A stretch of 14,915 bases of DNA from an uncultured Balneolaceae bacterium. Lineage in GTDB: Bacteria; Bacteroidota; Rhodothermia; Balneolales; Balneolaceae. The stretch covers positions 1-14,915 of the forward strand of contig CALKWT010000214.1 of NCBI GenBank assembly GCA_938003885.1, given 5' to 3'. Shown here in pieces: positions 1 to 6,357 of this stretch. The first letter of the stretch is position 1. Each line of letters starts with the position of its first letter. The position numbers were made by a program, and so were the translations under genes. The notes beneath the pieces were generated by a model. The model did not search any database and was not told the DNA's origin. It worked only from the letters and a program-made list of their open reading frames with translations.

Positions 1-279
1 ATGTCAGTCCGCCACCAGAGCTTTTAATTGTGTGACAGACAGCAGGGTGAAACAGAGTGCTATCTCGCCAATCACGGTTCGCTCTGGATGGATTATCACG
101 CCGTACGTCGTTGTTCCGTCTTATCGGATCCGATTGTAGCAGGAACTACGGTGTGAGCGGCAAAACATTTGAAGTGTAGATAGTAGTCAGGAGTACCGGG
201 TCAATTACGCCCCGGAGAGATTACTCCCCCGCATTGTAAGACTAGAGCGAATATGAGGAGAACCCCATAGAACTCTCAA
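1..279. other. Non-coding end of the window, no gene recognised
   Basis: This stretch lies downstream of the lactonase gene at the tail of the minus-strand cluster. I read both strands and found only short open frames with no recognisable protein. The longest is a 45-codon stretch on the plus strand that runs off the left edge and ends at a stop at 137-139, which is within chance expectation. The only structure seen is an imperfect hairpin at 190-227, listed separately. Confidence 0.5.
190..227 (-). terminator. Imperfect hairpin after the lactonase gene, possible transcription end
   Basis: GGAGTA-CCGGG at 190-200 pairs with CCCGG at 211-215 and TACTCC at 222-227, leaving a 10-base loop and a 6-base bulge (216-221). 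It sits about 50 bases beyond the stop codon of the last gene, where an operon terminator is expected. No U-tract follows on the minus strand, so intrinsic termination is doubtful. It may instead be a 3'-end stabilising structure. Confidence 0.3.
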
Positions 280-1167
280 CTAACCATCAAACCGGAATAC
301 AGGGACTCCTTTAAAAGGTACCGTGACTTTAAAAAGGGAGCCCGAAAGCGGGAATTCGGCAATCTCCTCTTCTGTCATATGTTCACGGGCTGTTGTGATA
401 TAGAGTTCATCCAACCTCTCTCCGCCAAATGTACACGAGGTGATCCTCGGAACGGGGAGATGTACTTCAAAAAGGGTTTTTCCATCTTCAGGATCGATCC
501 GGATCACTTTACTTCCATTGTAAAGCGCCACCCAGAGTTTGTCCTCTACATCGATCGTCATTCCATCCGGGCTTCCCTCTTCACTTTTCATTACACGGAC
601 CACTTGCTTGTTTGAAATACCACCTGTTTTGTCGTCGTAATCAAACTGAAAGATTGTCTGCGTCGGAGAATCGATAAAGTAAAATTTCGTTCGCTGACTG
701 TTCCACGCCATACCGTTGGGTATCGTCAGACCTTTCAGCATGATCTCGGCCTGCAGATCGGAACGAAGGCAATAGAGGTTGCCCCCCCCCTCTTCAAGAT
801 CATAGGTGAGAGTCCCTGCCCAAAACCTACCTTGAGGATCACACTTGCCGTCGTTAAACCGAAAATTTTCTGTATTCTCTTTTGGGTTTAGTATCAACGA
901 TTTCTCACCGGTTTCCCGATCAAAAAAGTGGAAACCTGATCGTGTCGCCAGAAGAAGCCCACCCTGTTTTCTAAGTGCAGCAACTCCCAGGTCCTCACCA
1001 ATTTCATAAACTGTATTAGATTTCTGAATGGGATCGTACTCCATCAACTTGCCCGAAAGTATATCCACCCAGAAGAGCTTTTTTTCCCGTTCGTCCCAAA
1101 CGGGCCCCTCTCCCAGCCAGGCATCAAATTCAAGTTCGAGCTTTGCATCTGCAGTTTTAATACTCAT
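280..1167 (-). CDS. SMP-30/gluconolactonase-family sugar lactonase
   Basis: This is a 295-residue six-bladed beta-propeller lactonase with no signal peptide, so probably cytoplasmic. It would open a sugar lactone to the aldonic acid using one divalent metal. The expected metal ligands are visible: E20 (GEGPVWD), N151 (TIPNGMAW) and D201 (GSPDGMTID). R103 and N105 (FRFNDGKCDPQGRFWAGT) match the substrate-binding Arg/Asn of human regucalcin. Length is normal for the family. The start is an ATG with an A/T-rich leader and no Shine-Dalgarno. It is the last gene of the five-gene cytoplasmic block, 67 bases after the isomerase gene, and is a natural partner for the two dehydrogenases that could make a lactone. 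A run of nine G (minus strand, 782-790) encodes part of the EEGGGN loop. The family is clear; the substrate is not. Confidence 0.9.
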   Translation of the reverse strand: MSIKTADAKLELEFDAWLGEGPVWDEREKKLFWVDILSGKLMEYDPIQKSNTVYEIGEDLGVAALRKQGGLLLATRSGFHFFDRETGEKSLILNPKENTENFRFNDGKCDPQGRFWAGTLTYDLEEGGGNLYCLRSDLQAEIMLKGLTIPNGMAWNSQRTKFYFIDSPTQTIFQFDYDDKTGGISNKQVVRVMKSEEGSPDGMTIDVEDKLWVALYNGSKVIRIDPEDGKTLFEVHLPVPRITSCTFGGERLDELYITTAREHMTEEEIAEFPLSGSLFKVTVPFKGVPVFRFDG

Positions 1168-1234
1168 CGTTTCGAAAAAATTTAAAAAGTAAAGTGGTTA
1201 TTCTGTATGAAGAATGTTTCATCCGGGAGCGTGC

Positions 1235-2128
1235 TCAGGAGGGATCCGGCCAGTACTGCTTCATTTTTTTGCGCAGAAACTGAACACTTCTTTCCAGTTG
1301 ATCCATACCATCCACTCCATCTTCTATGCTGATCCAGCCATCAAAATGTACACGTTTTAATTCAGAAAAAATAGCATCATAATCGTTAAGTCCCTTTCCG
1401 ATTTCGCCGTGGCTCAAACGGCTGGCATAACCAGTTGCCCCCATCTCTTCCCTCCTTAGATCTTCCAGTGTGCCTTCTTTTAAGTAGCGGTCACTGGCGT
1501 GCATGGTAACCACCCGGTCAGAGACCCGCCTGAGCAGCTCCAGCGGATCTTCCCCGGCCAGATAGGTATTGCTCGGATCGTAGTTCACTCCAAAGTTGGG
1601 GTGATCGATCGCTTCAACCACCCGGCAGAAGATGTCCATCTTCTGTGCAAATTCAGGGTATTCCCAGAAATCATCCTTGTAGTGATTTTCGATAATCAGG
1701 GTAATTCCGTTTTTTTCAGCATGGGGAATACAAGCTTCGATGGATGAGACGGTATAACCAATCCCCTCTTCAATTCCCACTTCCGGACGTTTCTGGCCTG
1801 ACAGCACACGGCACCAACCTCCGCCCAGCTCCGCAGTCATATCGATCCACATCTTCTGCTGCTCAATTTGTGCAGCCCTGAAATCAGCATCGGGATGAGT
1901 AAAGTCAGGAGAACAGCAGAGCATCGGTATCTCCAATCCCCGCTCTTCCACCTCTTTTCTAAAACGTTTCCAGTTGGACCGCTCTTTCATCTCCAGGAAT
2001 CCTGCGTACCACTCCAGTCCGTCGATATCGAGTCTGGATGCCATCTCGATCCATTCTGAGAGTTTCATACTTCCATCTTTGCAGAGGGCTGTCATAAATG
2101 CTTTTGGAAAAGCTGCTAATTTAGGCAT
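1235..2128 (-). CDS. TIM-barrel sugar (phosphate) isomerase/epimerase (AP-endonuclease-2 family)
   Basis: This 297-residue cytoplasmic protein belongs to the IolE/xylose-isomerase-like TIM-barrel superfamily. The four metal ligands typical of the fold are present in order: E147 (LIIENHY), D184 (NYDPSN), H210 (TMHASD) and E269 (SIEDG). An HGEIGKG loop at 240-246 precedes the last strands, as in related epimerases. Members do ketose epimerisation or aldose-ketose isomerisation. Relatives in 3-keto-sugar pathways, such as the levoglucosan LgdB1 type, act as beta-eliminases or hydratases on keto-glycosides, and that role would fit the Gfo/Idh/MocA and DUF1080 genes upstream. The ATG start has an A-rich leader without Shine-Dalgarno. 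It lies 202 bases after the SDR gene and 67 before the lactonase gene. The fold is confident; the reaction cannot be read from sequence alone. Confidence 0.88.
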   Translation of the reverse strand: MPKLAAFPKAFMTALCKDGSMKLSEWIEMASRLDIDGLEWYAGFLEMKERSNWKRFRKEVEERGLEIPMLCCSPDFTHPDADFRAAQIEQQKMWIDMTAELGGGWCRVLSGQKRPEVGIEEGIGYTVSSIEACIPHAEKNGITLIIENHYKDDFWEYPEFAQKMDIFCRVVEAIDHPNFGVNYDPSNTYLAGEDPLELLRRVSDRVVTMHASDRYLKEGTLEDLRREEMGATGYASRLSHGEIGKGLNDYDAIFSELKRVHFDGWISIEDGVDGMDQLERSVQFLRKKMKQYWPDPS

Positions 2129-2330
2129 AGAAAACTGTTTTTTTGATAACTATTGATGATCCCCCGGCTCAATGAGCCAGACGGATCGATAGATCAAAAC
2201 CTGGCTGATGAAGAACCGGAGGGAGTTATAATTGGTGAACCGGGTGTCTATGACCGGTCTGAATAATCATGAATCACAAATTGAAAAATTAGGAAGCCTG
2301 AGGAGAATGGACTGCTGACCTACTCCAGTT

Positions 2331-3137
2331 TCAGGAGTTTCCTCTTTTCAGGATGGTATCGATATCCTTTGGCGGGTTTCTGCCGATAAAGGGATGCTGT
2401 TCCAGTTCAACGGATTGCCCGCTGACGGGGCCGCTCTCGTCACTTAGCCAGTAGACAGCTGCAGCCGCGATCTCTTCCGGATGGAGGATTCTACCCGCCG
2501 GGGCAAACTCTGCAGGTAGCTGTTCGTACCAGTTATCGGGCAGGCCATGAGACCGTTTTCTTTCTATCTCCTTTTCAGTCAATACCCACCCCGGATTGAT
2601 CTGATTCACGCGCACACCATATTCTCTGTGGAGTGTATCTCCAAGATTGCGTGTCAGCGTCATCAATGCACCCTTTGAAACGCTGTAGGCAAGCAGATCT
2701 GGCTCACCACTCCACGCATTTACCGAGCCGATGTTCAGAACACAGCCTCTCGTGCGGGACAGGTGTGGCAATCCTTCGTGAATCAGGGCATAGGGTGCAA
2801 GGGTGTTTACCTCCAGTACGTCTCTGAAGAGATCCAGATCTGTGTTCTCAATATTGGATGAGACCACAGCTGCTGCGTTATTGACAATGGCATCTAGTTT
2901 CCCAAAACATTCTGTTGCCAGTTGGACCAGCCTCCGGGGTGCCCCTTCGGCTGTCAGATCCTCAATATGGAGCAGGGCATTTTCAAATCCCGCTTCACGA
3001 AGCGTCTGTTCGCCTGCCTCTTTTTCAAGACCATTCAACACAACACGGGCTCCCTCCTCCATACATCGGCGGGCGATCGCTTTTCCGATCCCCATGGTGC
3101 TTCCTGTCACAATAATTACTTTATCTTTTAAGCGCAT
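2331..3137 (-). CDS. Short-chain dehydrogenase/reductase (SDR)
   Basis: This is a 268-residue classical SDR, cytoplasmic. The Rossmann motif TGSTMGIG is at 11-18 and NNAA at 86-89. The catalytic set is N111, S138 (NIGSVNAW), Y151 and K155 (YSVSK), with NPG at 181-183. The second beta strand ends VVLNGLEKE, with Asn where NAD-specific enzymes usually have Asp, so NADP(H) use is possible. The segment after NPG is rich in charged residues (TEKEIERKRSHGL) and would form the substrate lid. The C-terminus extends about 20 residues past the usual SGQ-x-x end and carries a GRNPPKD tail. It sits 52 bases after the medium-chain dehydrogenase gene, so the pair may oxidise and reduce successive carbons of one sugar. 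The substrate is unknown. Confidence 0.92.
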   Translation of the reverse strand: MRLKDKVIIVTGSTMGIGKAIARRCMEEGARVVLNGLEKEAGEQTLREAGFENALLHIEDLTAEGAPRRLVQLATECFGKLDAIVNNAAAVVSSNIENTDLDLFRDVLEVNTLAPYALIHEGLPHLSRTRGCVLNIGSVNAWSGEPDLLAYSVSKGALMTLTRNLGDTLHREYGVRVNQINPGWVLTEKEIERKRSHGLPDNWYEQLPAEFAPAGRILHPEEIAAAAVYWLSDESGPVSGQSVELEQHPFIGRNPPKDIDTILKRGNS

Positions 3138-3189
3138 AATTGTATTTCGAATCGTTATATGAGATAGATCCTCAAATGACAGCTGAAAC

Positions 3190-4215
3190 TCAAGAGGGTT
3201 TCAGAATGCTTTTCACAACCTGTCCGTGGTGCATCTGATTAAATGCTTCTTCCCACGCTTCGAGGGGCCAGACCCCGCCTATCAGCGGTGTCACATCGAG
3301 CTGACCGCTGGCAAGAAGGGCCAGAACCCGCTCCCAGACTGGCCAGTTATGGCTGAAACTTCCCTGAAGAGTGACATTTTTCTGAACCAATGGATCCAGA
3401 TTGAAATTGAGTGGCTGCGGACCCCATCCAACTTTTGTAATCTGCCCGCTCGGCCGAACCAGATCCATGGCAACTTTCAGAGTCGCACTGACACCCGCGG
3501 CATCGATTACGACATCTGCACCCAGGCCATCCCGTTCCCGTGCCCACTCCGAAGCATCTCCGACGATCGCCTCACATCCATATTGCCGTGCTATACCGAG
3601 ACGGTATTGGTCCGACTCCAGCCCTACCATCGCTACCTCCGCGCCACACAATTTTGAAATTGCAGCACAGAGGAGTCCGATTGTTCCGGGTCCCAGAACA
3701 ACTACCCGGTCACCGGGCTGGATGCGGGAGTTTATCACAACGGAGTTATACGCTACACTACACGGCTCAGTTAAACACGCTTTCTCCATTTCCAGATGAT
3801 CGGGTACCTTGTGCAGACATCGAGAGGGAACTTTTACATAGCGGGTCATGGCACCATTTACTCCATAGCCGAACCCCTTTCGGGAAGGATCCAGATTGTA
3901 TAGTCCCTGACGGGAAAGAGGGCTCGACTGATCAATTACTGCGGCGGTCTCACTCACCACACGATCCCCGATTTTCCACTCTGTCACTCCCTTTCCGGTT
4001 TCCACAATGACTCCGCCAAACTCATGCCCCAAAACAACAGGGTAATTAACAGGCCAACTGTGTTGAGCTGTCCACTGGTGAAGGTCACTGCCGCATACCC
4101 CCACATTTCTCACTTCGAGAAGGACATCTTCCGGCCCCGGTTCAGGGCGTTCAATTTCCCTTAATTCAACAGCTCCCTTTTGGGGCGCATAATTTACAAC
4201 TGCTGGTATTTTCAT
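3190..4215 (-). CDS. Medium-chain (zinc-type) polyol/sugar dehydrogenase lacking the structural zinc site
   Basis: This 341-residue cytoplasmic NAD(P)-dependent dehydrogenase has an N-terminal GroES-like domain and a C-terminal Rossmann domain. Catalytic-zinc residues are kept: C41 (VCGSDLH), H64-E65 (GHEF) and E150 (TEPCSVA). The cofactor motif is VLGPGTIG at 173-180, followed by an acidic E200, favouring NAD. The lobe that normally carries four structural-zinc cysteines still aligns through RQGLYNLDP, but the cysteine positions read D95, S98, S101 and D109, so that zinc site is lost. Overall it resembles sorbitol/threonine-type dehydrogenases acting on secondary alcohols of polyols, aldonates or amino alcohols. 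It begins with ATG, follows a 185-base gap and precedes the SDR gene by 52 bases. The family is secure; the substrate is not known. Confidence 0.92.
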   Translation of the reverse strand: MKIPAVVNYAPQKGAVELREIERPEPGPEDVLLEVRNVGVCGSDLHQWTAQHSWPVNYPVVLGHEFGGVIVETGKGVTEWKIGDRVVSETAAVIDQSSPLSRQGLYNLDPSRKGFGYGVNGAMTRYVKVPSRCLHKVPDHLEMEKACLTEPCSVAYNSVVINSRIQPGDRVVVLGPGTIGLLCAAISKLCGAEVAMVGLESDQYRLGIARQYGCEAIVGDASEWARERDGLGADVVIDAAGVSATLKVAMDLVRPSGQITKVGWGPQPLNFNLDPLVQKNVTLQGSFSHNWPVWERVLALLASGQLDVTPLIGGVWPLEAWEEAFNQMHHGQVVKSILKPS

Positions 4216-4400
4216 TAAATAAAAATGGATTTAAAATGATTAATTAATGTATGGTAGTCTGTGACTGCCCATTGGATTTCGAAGTTGAAGGTTTATCAGC
4301 CTATGGAGCCTTATAAACAGATCCGGTATTCCCTGACGCTTTACATCATAGATACTCCCCGACAGATTCTCCCGGACTCTGTTCAATATTGTAATTCCTC

Positions 4401-5114
4401 TCAATCAGATTTCCTGCCGAGAGTAATATGTCCGTAAGCATGAATTTTCTGACAGATCAATCTAAGGGGCCCCTCCAGATCCCCATCGGCTGTTTTAAAA
4501 GCATCCGCATCGATGGTCAGAGGAGCCCCGAGCACCACCAGAGGTGCACCATACTCCGGACAACGGATTGCCTCTTCCAGAGATAGGCCCCCGACCGCCT
4601 GAACCGGAATATCAACCGCTTCCACAACCTCTTTCAGTTGATCCAGTGGACTTGGCATTCGCTCTCCTCTCGCCGCTATTCCCCGGCGTTCGTCATACCC
4701 GATATGGTGAATGATATAGTCGCAGCCCAGATCCTCCAGATATCGGGCTCCATCCACCATGTCCTCACAAGCCAGGTTATCTCCCATCACTTTAACTCCG
4801 AAATCTCTGCCCGCTTCCACTACACAGTGAATCGTCTCTTCGTGAGCCCGCGCCATAACCACAACGTGGGTAGCTCCTGCTTTTGCCATCATTTCAACCT
4901 CCAGATATCCCCCGTCCATGGTTTTCAGGTCTGCCACAACAGGAACATCGGGAAATGCAGAACGCAGCTCCCTGACACAATGCAATCCTTCTGCCAGAAT
5001 CAGGGGTGTACCGGCTTCCAGCCAGTCTACCCCGGCCCGGATAGCAATATCTGCGGTTTCAAGTGCTTCATCAATATTTGTAAGGTCAAGTGAAATTTGT
5101 ACAACTGGTTTCAT
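4401..5114 (-). CDS. HUMPS/OMPDC-superfamily enzyme, hexulose-6-phosphate-synthase-like
   Basis: This TIM-barrel protein belongs to the orotidine-5'-phosphate decarboxylase superfamily. I start it at the ATG at 5114 (237 residues), which gives the usual N-terminus MKPVVQISLDLT. An in-frame TTG at 5147 would add 11 residues with no family support. Metal and catalytic residues are present: D10, E33, and D62-x-K64-x-x-D67 (ADLKTMD). D112 (MGDNL) and the H-x-G-Y-D stretch at 137-141 resemble D-arabino-hex-3-ulose-6-phosphate synthase (HPS). 3-keto-L-gulonate-6-P decarboxylase has Glu and Arg at the matching places. The C-terminal stretch GAPLVVLGAPLTIDADAFKTA recalls archaeal HPS domains. Such enzymes make or break a C-C bond through an enediolate. 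It opens the cytoplasmic gene block. No sugar kinase and no hexulose-6-phosphate isomerase are in view, so the substrate is open. Confidence 0.85.
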   Translation of the reverse strand: MKPVVQISLDLTNIDEALETADIAIRAGVDWLEAGTPLILAEGLHCVRELRSAFPDVPVVADLKTMDGGYLEVEMMAKAGATHVVVMARAHEETIHCVVEAGRDFGVKVMGDNLACEDMVDGARYLEDLGCDYIIHHIGYDERRGIAARGERMPSPLDQLKEVVEAVDIPVQAVGGLSLEEAIRCPEYGAPLVVLGAPLTIDADAFKTADGDLEGPLRLICQKIHAYGHITLGRKSD

Positions 5115-5185
5115 GTAGTCTGTTTGAGATTGAATTCTTAATTTCAAGTTTAGCTTAATAGTAATAAAAGATCAGGAACAAAATG

Positions 5186-5219
5186 TTCAATCCAACACAA
5201 TGAAGTGAGTTGGATTGAA
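5186..5219 (-). terminator. Perfect 11-bp hairpin upstream of the HUMPS gene, possible terminator
   Basis: TTCAATCCAAC (5186-5196) pairs exactly with GTTGGATTGAA (5209-5219) around a 12-base loop. Read on the minus strand the hairpin is followed by CATTTTGTT, a weak T-rich stretch. It could therefore end transcripts from the SusCD block or act as a leader structure for the HUMPS gene, whose ATG is about 70 bases further on. Confidence 0.4.
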
Positions 5220-5496
5220 ACGCTTGATAAAAGGGTTACTAGTAAGTGGAAAATTCCGGCCTGGCTTAACAAACAACACTCTCGCTTCGCAGGGATGAAC
5301 TGTTGCAATTCCACGATGCATGCCGATATATGAAGCCAGACGGAGTCTTAAAATCGTCGCAAAATCGGAGAAGACCAAGATACGCCATCAGAAAGAGCCC
5401 TGTACCACGCTGGTGGACTGAAGTGAGTTTACGCACCATCCGGAGGCCAACCCCATCGATGGCTGCATGCACTTGCAAGGACAATCTCGGCAGGAC

Positions 5497-5534
5497 AACT
5501 GCTCAGGGCAACTTCCTTGTTTCTCTGAGCAGTT
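5497..5534. repeat. Perfect 10-bp inverted repeat downstream of the DUF1080 gene
   Basis: AACTGCTCAG (5497-5506) pairs with CTGAGCAGTT (5525-5534) around an 18-base loop. It starts 43 bases beyond the DUF1080 stop codon. No T-run follows on either strand, so a stabilising 3'-end structure or a protein-binding inverted repeat is as likely as a terminator. Confidence 0.45.
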
Positions 5535-5576
5535 ACATGCCTGAATATCCTGATGATTTTCTCTTCTCTTATTTAA

Positions 5577-6236
5577 TTACGGCAGAGGTTTCACATAGAT
5601 ATTCCGGTAGAAAATTACACTATTGGGATCATGCCCCTGAAGTGCAAACGTTCCGCTTCCCAAGACCCGATTGCTCATCACCTTGTCATCCGGATCTCTG
5701 AGAGGAGAGCCTGGCTCGTGATAATGGAGAATTTTGGTACCGTTTATTTTCACTTCTACAACATCGCCCTCTACTTTGAAGTAGAGTTCGAACCATTCGT
5801 CATCTGCAGCGTATACCTCCTTCACGTCCATCACATTATACAGACTGCCTGTTTTTCTCCAATCTCCGTGGGTATTGTTTACCTGGACTTCATATCCTGT
5901 TTCCGGCCAGCCGGAAGCACGATAATCCGTATGAAAATAGACGCCTGAATTGGCTTGAGCCCGAGTGAGGATCTCGGCCTTGAATTCAAAGTTTGTGAAA
6001 TCTGAATTCTCCACTTCACCGTCGTAATAGAGATGGGCGCGCGGGCCATCAATCTTTATCGTTCCATCTTCTACTGTGATCGTTTCTGAGTTTTCTTCGG
6101 TGACCTTCCACCCCTCCAGGCTTTCACCGTTAAACAGGGAGATCCAGCCATCATCACTGCTGGAATTGTTCGTCCCTGCACAGAAAGTTACGGCAAAAAA
6201 CAGGGCCAGCATCAGGATTACAATATGTAATTTCAT
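5577..6236 (-). CDS. Secreted DUF1080 (3-keto-disaccharide hydrolase-type) protein
   Basis: This 219-residue protein has a hydrophobic signal peptide (residues 1-18) ending VTFC-AGTNN. C19 could be lipidated, though Phe before the Cys is atypical for a lipobox. The rest is a concanavalin-like beta-sandwich DUF1080 domain with the family landmarks LFNGESLEGWK (34-44), NFEFKAE (82-88), NSGVYFH (96-102), GYEVQVNN (114-121) and LQGHDPNSVIFYRNI (199-213). Family members studied in gut and soil bacteria cleave 3-keto-glycosides in concert with Gfo/Idh/MocA oxidoreductases, by elimination and hydration rather than classical hydrolysis. The oxidoreductase gene directly upstream (120-base gap) fits that partnership. 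The likely site is the periplasm or the outer-membrane face. The family call is firm; the exact linkage is not known. Confidence 0.88.
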   Translation of the reverse strand: MKLHIVILMLALFFAVTFCAGTNNSSSDDGWISLFNGESLEGWKVTEENSETITVEDGTIKIDGPRAHLYYDGEVENSDFTNFEFKAEILTRAQANSGVYFHTDYRASGWPETGYEVQVNNTHGDWRKTGSLYNVMDVKEVYAADDEWFELYFKVEGDVVEVKINGTKILHYHEPGSPLRDPDDKVMSNRVLGSGTFALQGHDPNSVIFYRNIYVKPLP

Positions 6237-6316
6237 AATATAGTGTCCGTTAATTTTTTAATAATATAATCTGCCGGTATCCGATGATCAGATCCGGGAG
6301 AATGTAGAATGTGAAG

Positions 6317-6348
6317 GGTACCGGCTCTATACTCAATAAGCCGGTACC
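6317..6348 (-). repeat. Perfect 10-bp intercistronic hairpin after the oxidoreductase gene
   Basis: GGTACCGGCT (6317-6326) pairs exactly with AGCCGGTACC (6339-6348) around a 12-base loop. It begins 9 bases after the oxidoreductase stop codon. The minus-strand sequence beyond it (CTTCACATTCTACATTC) has no U-tract. It is therefore more likely to protect the upstream mRNA from 3' exonucleases, or to attenuate, than to terminate fully, and DUF1080 could still be co-transcribed. Confidence 0.5.
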
Positions 6349-6357
6349 TGCCTGTTA

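Larger units (their letters stand above)
5115..5576. other. 462-base gap between the two gene blocks, no credible gene
   Basis: This is the longest gene-free stretch inside the cluster. Short open frames overlap on both strands, none with a recognisable domain or reading-frame continuity. It holds two perfect hairpins (5186-5219 and 5497-5534) and an exact 11-base direct repeat TGAAGTGAGTT at 5201-5211 and 5419-5429. It probably contains the end of the SusCD block transcript and the promoter of the cytoplasmic block, and it may be scarred by an old insertion. I could not define a convincing promoter. Confidence 0.5.

Noticed and set aside
2..139. Plus-strand frame open from the left edge for 45 codons
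   Set aside because: The length is within chance expectation and the translated sequence has no recognisable features.
2166..2178. Short palindrome GGCTCAATGAGCC in the SDR-isomerase gap
   Set aside because: The arms are only five to six bases with a tiny loop and no T-run. It could be chance.
5115..5147. N-terminal extension of the HUMPS protein from a TTG codon at 5147
   Set aside because: The extra 11 residues lack family similarity, no ribosome-binding site precedes the TTG, and the ATG at 5114 gives the expected N-terminus.
5209..5221. GTTTCAATCCAAC on the minus strand, similar to the start of some CRISPR repeats
   Set aside because: Only one hairpin is present, with no regularly spaced repeats or spacers nearby.
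5216..5229. TTGAAACGCTTGAT as a second LacI/cre-type operator
   Set aside because: It matches only the central ACGCTT core and mismatches the outer consensus positions, and it is not palindromic.
5266..5484. Minus-strand frame with LQVHAAIDGVGLRMVRKLTS, faintly like a DDE transposase segment
   Set aside because: The resemblance is limited to about 20 residues, with no further catalytic motifs or neighbouring frames that continue it. Too weak to call a transposase remnant without a database search.
5303..5701. Plus-strand open frame of 132 codons across the gap and into DUF1080
   Set aside because: It overlaps the well-supported DUF1080 gene on the other strand and shows no recognisable domain or leader.
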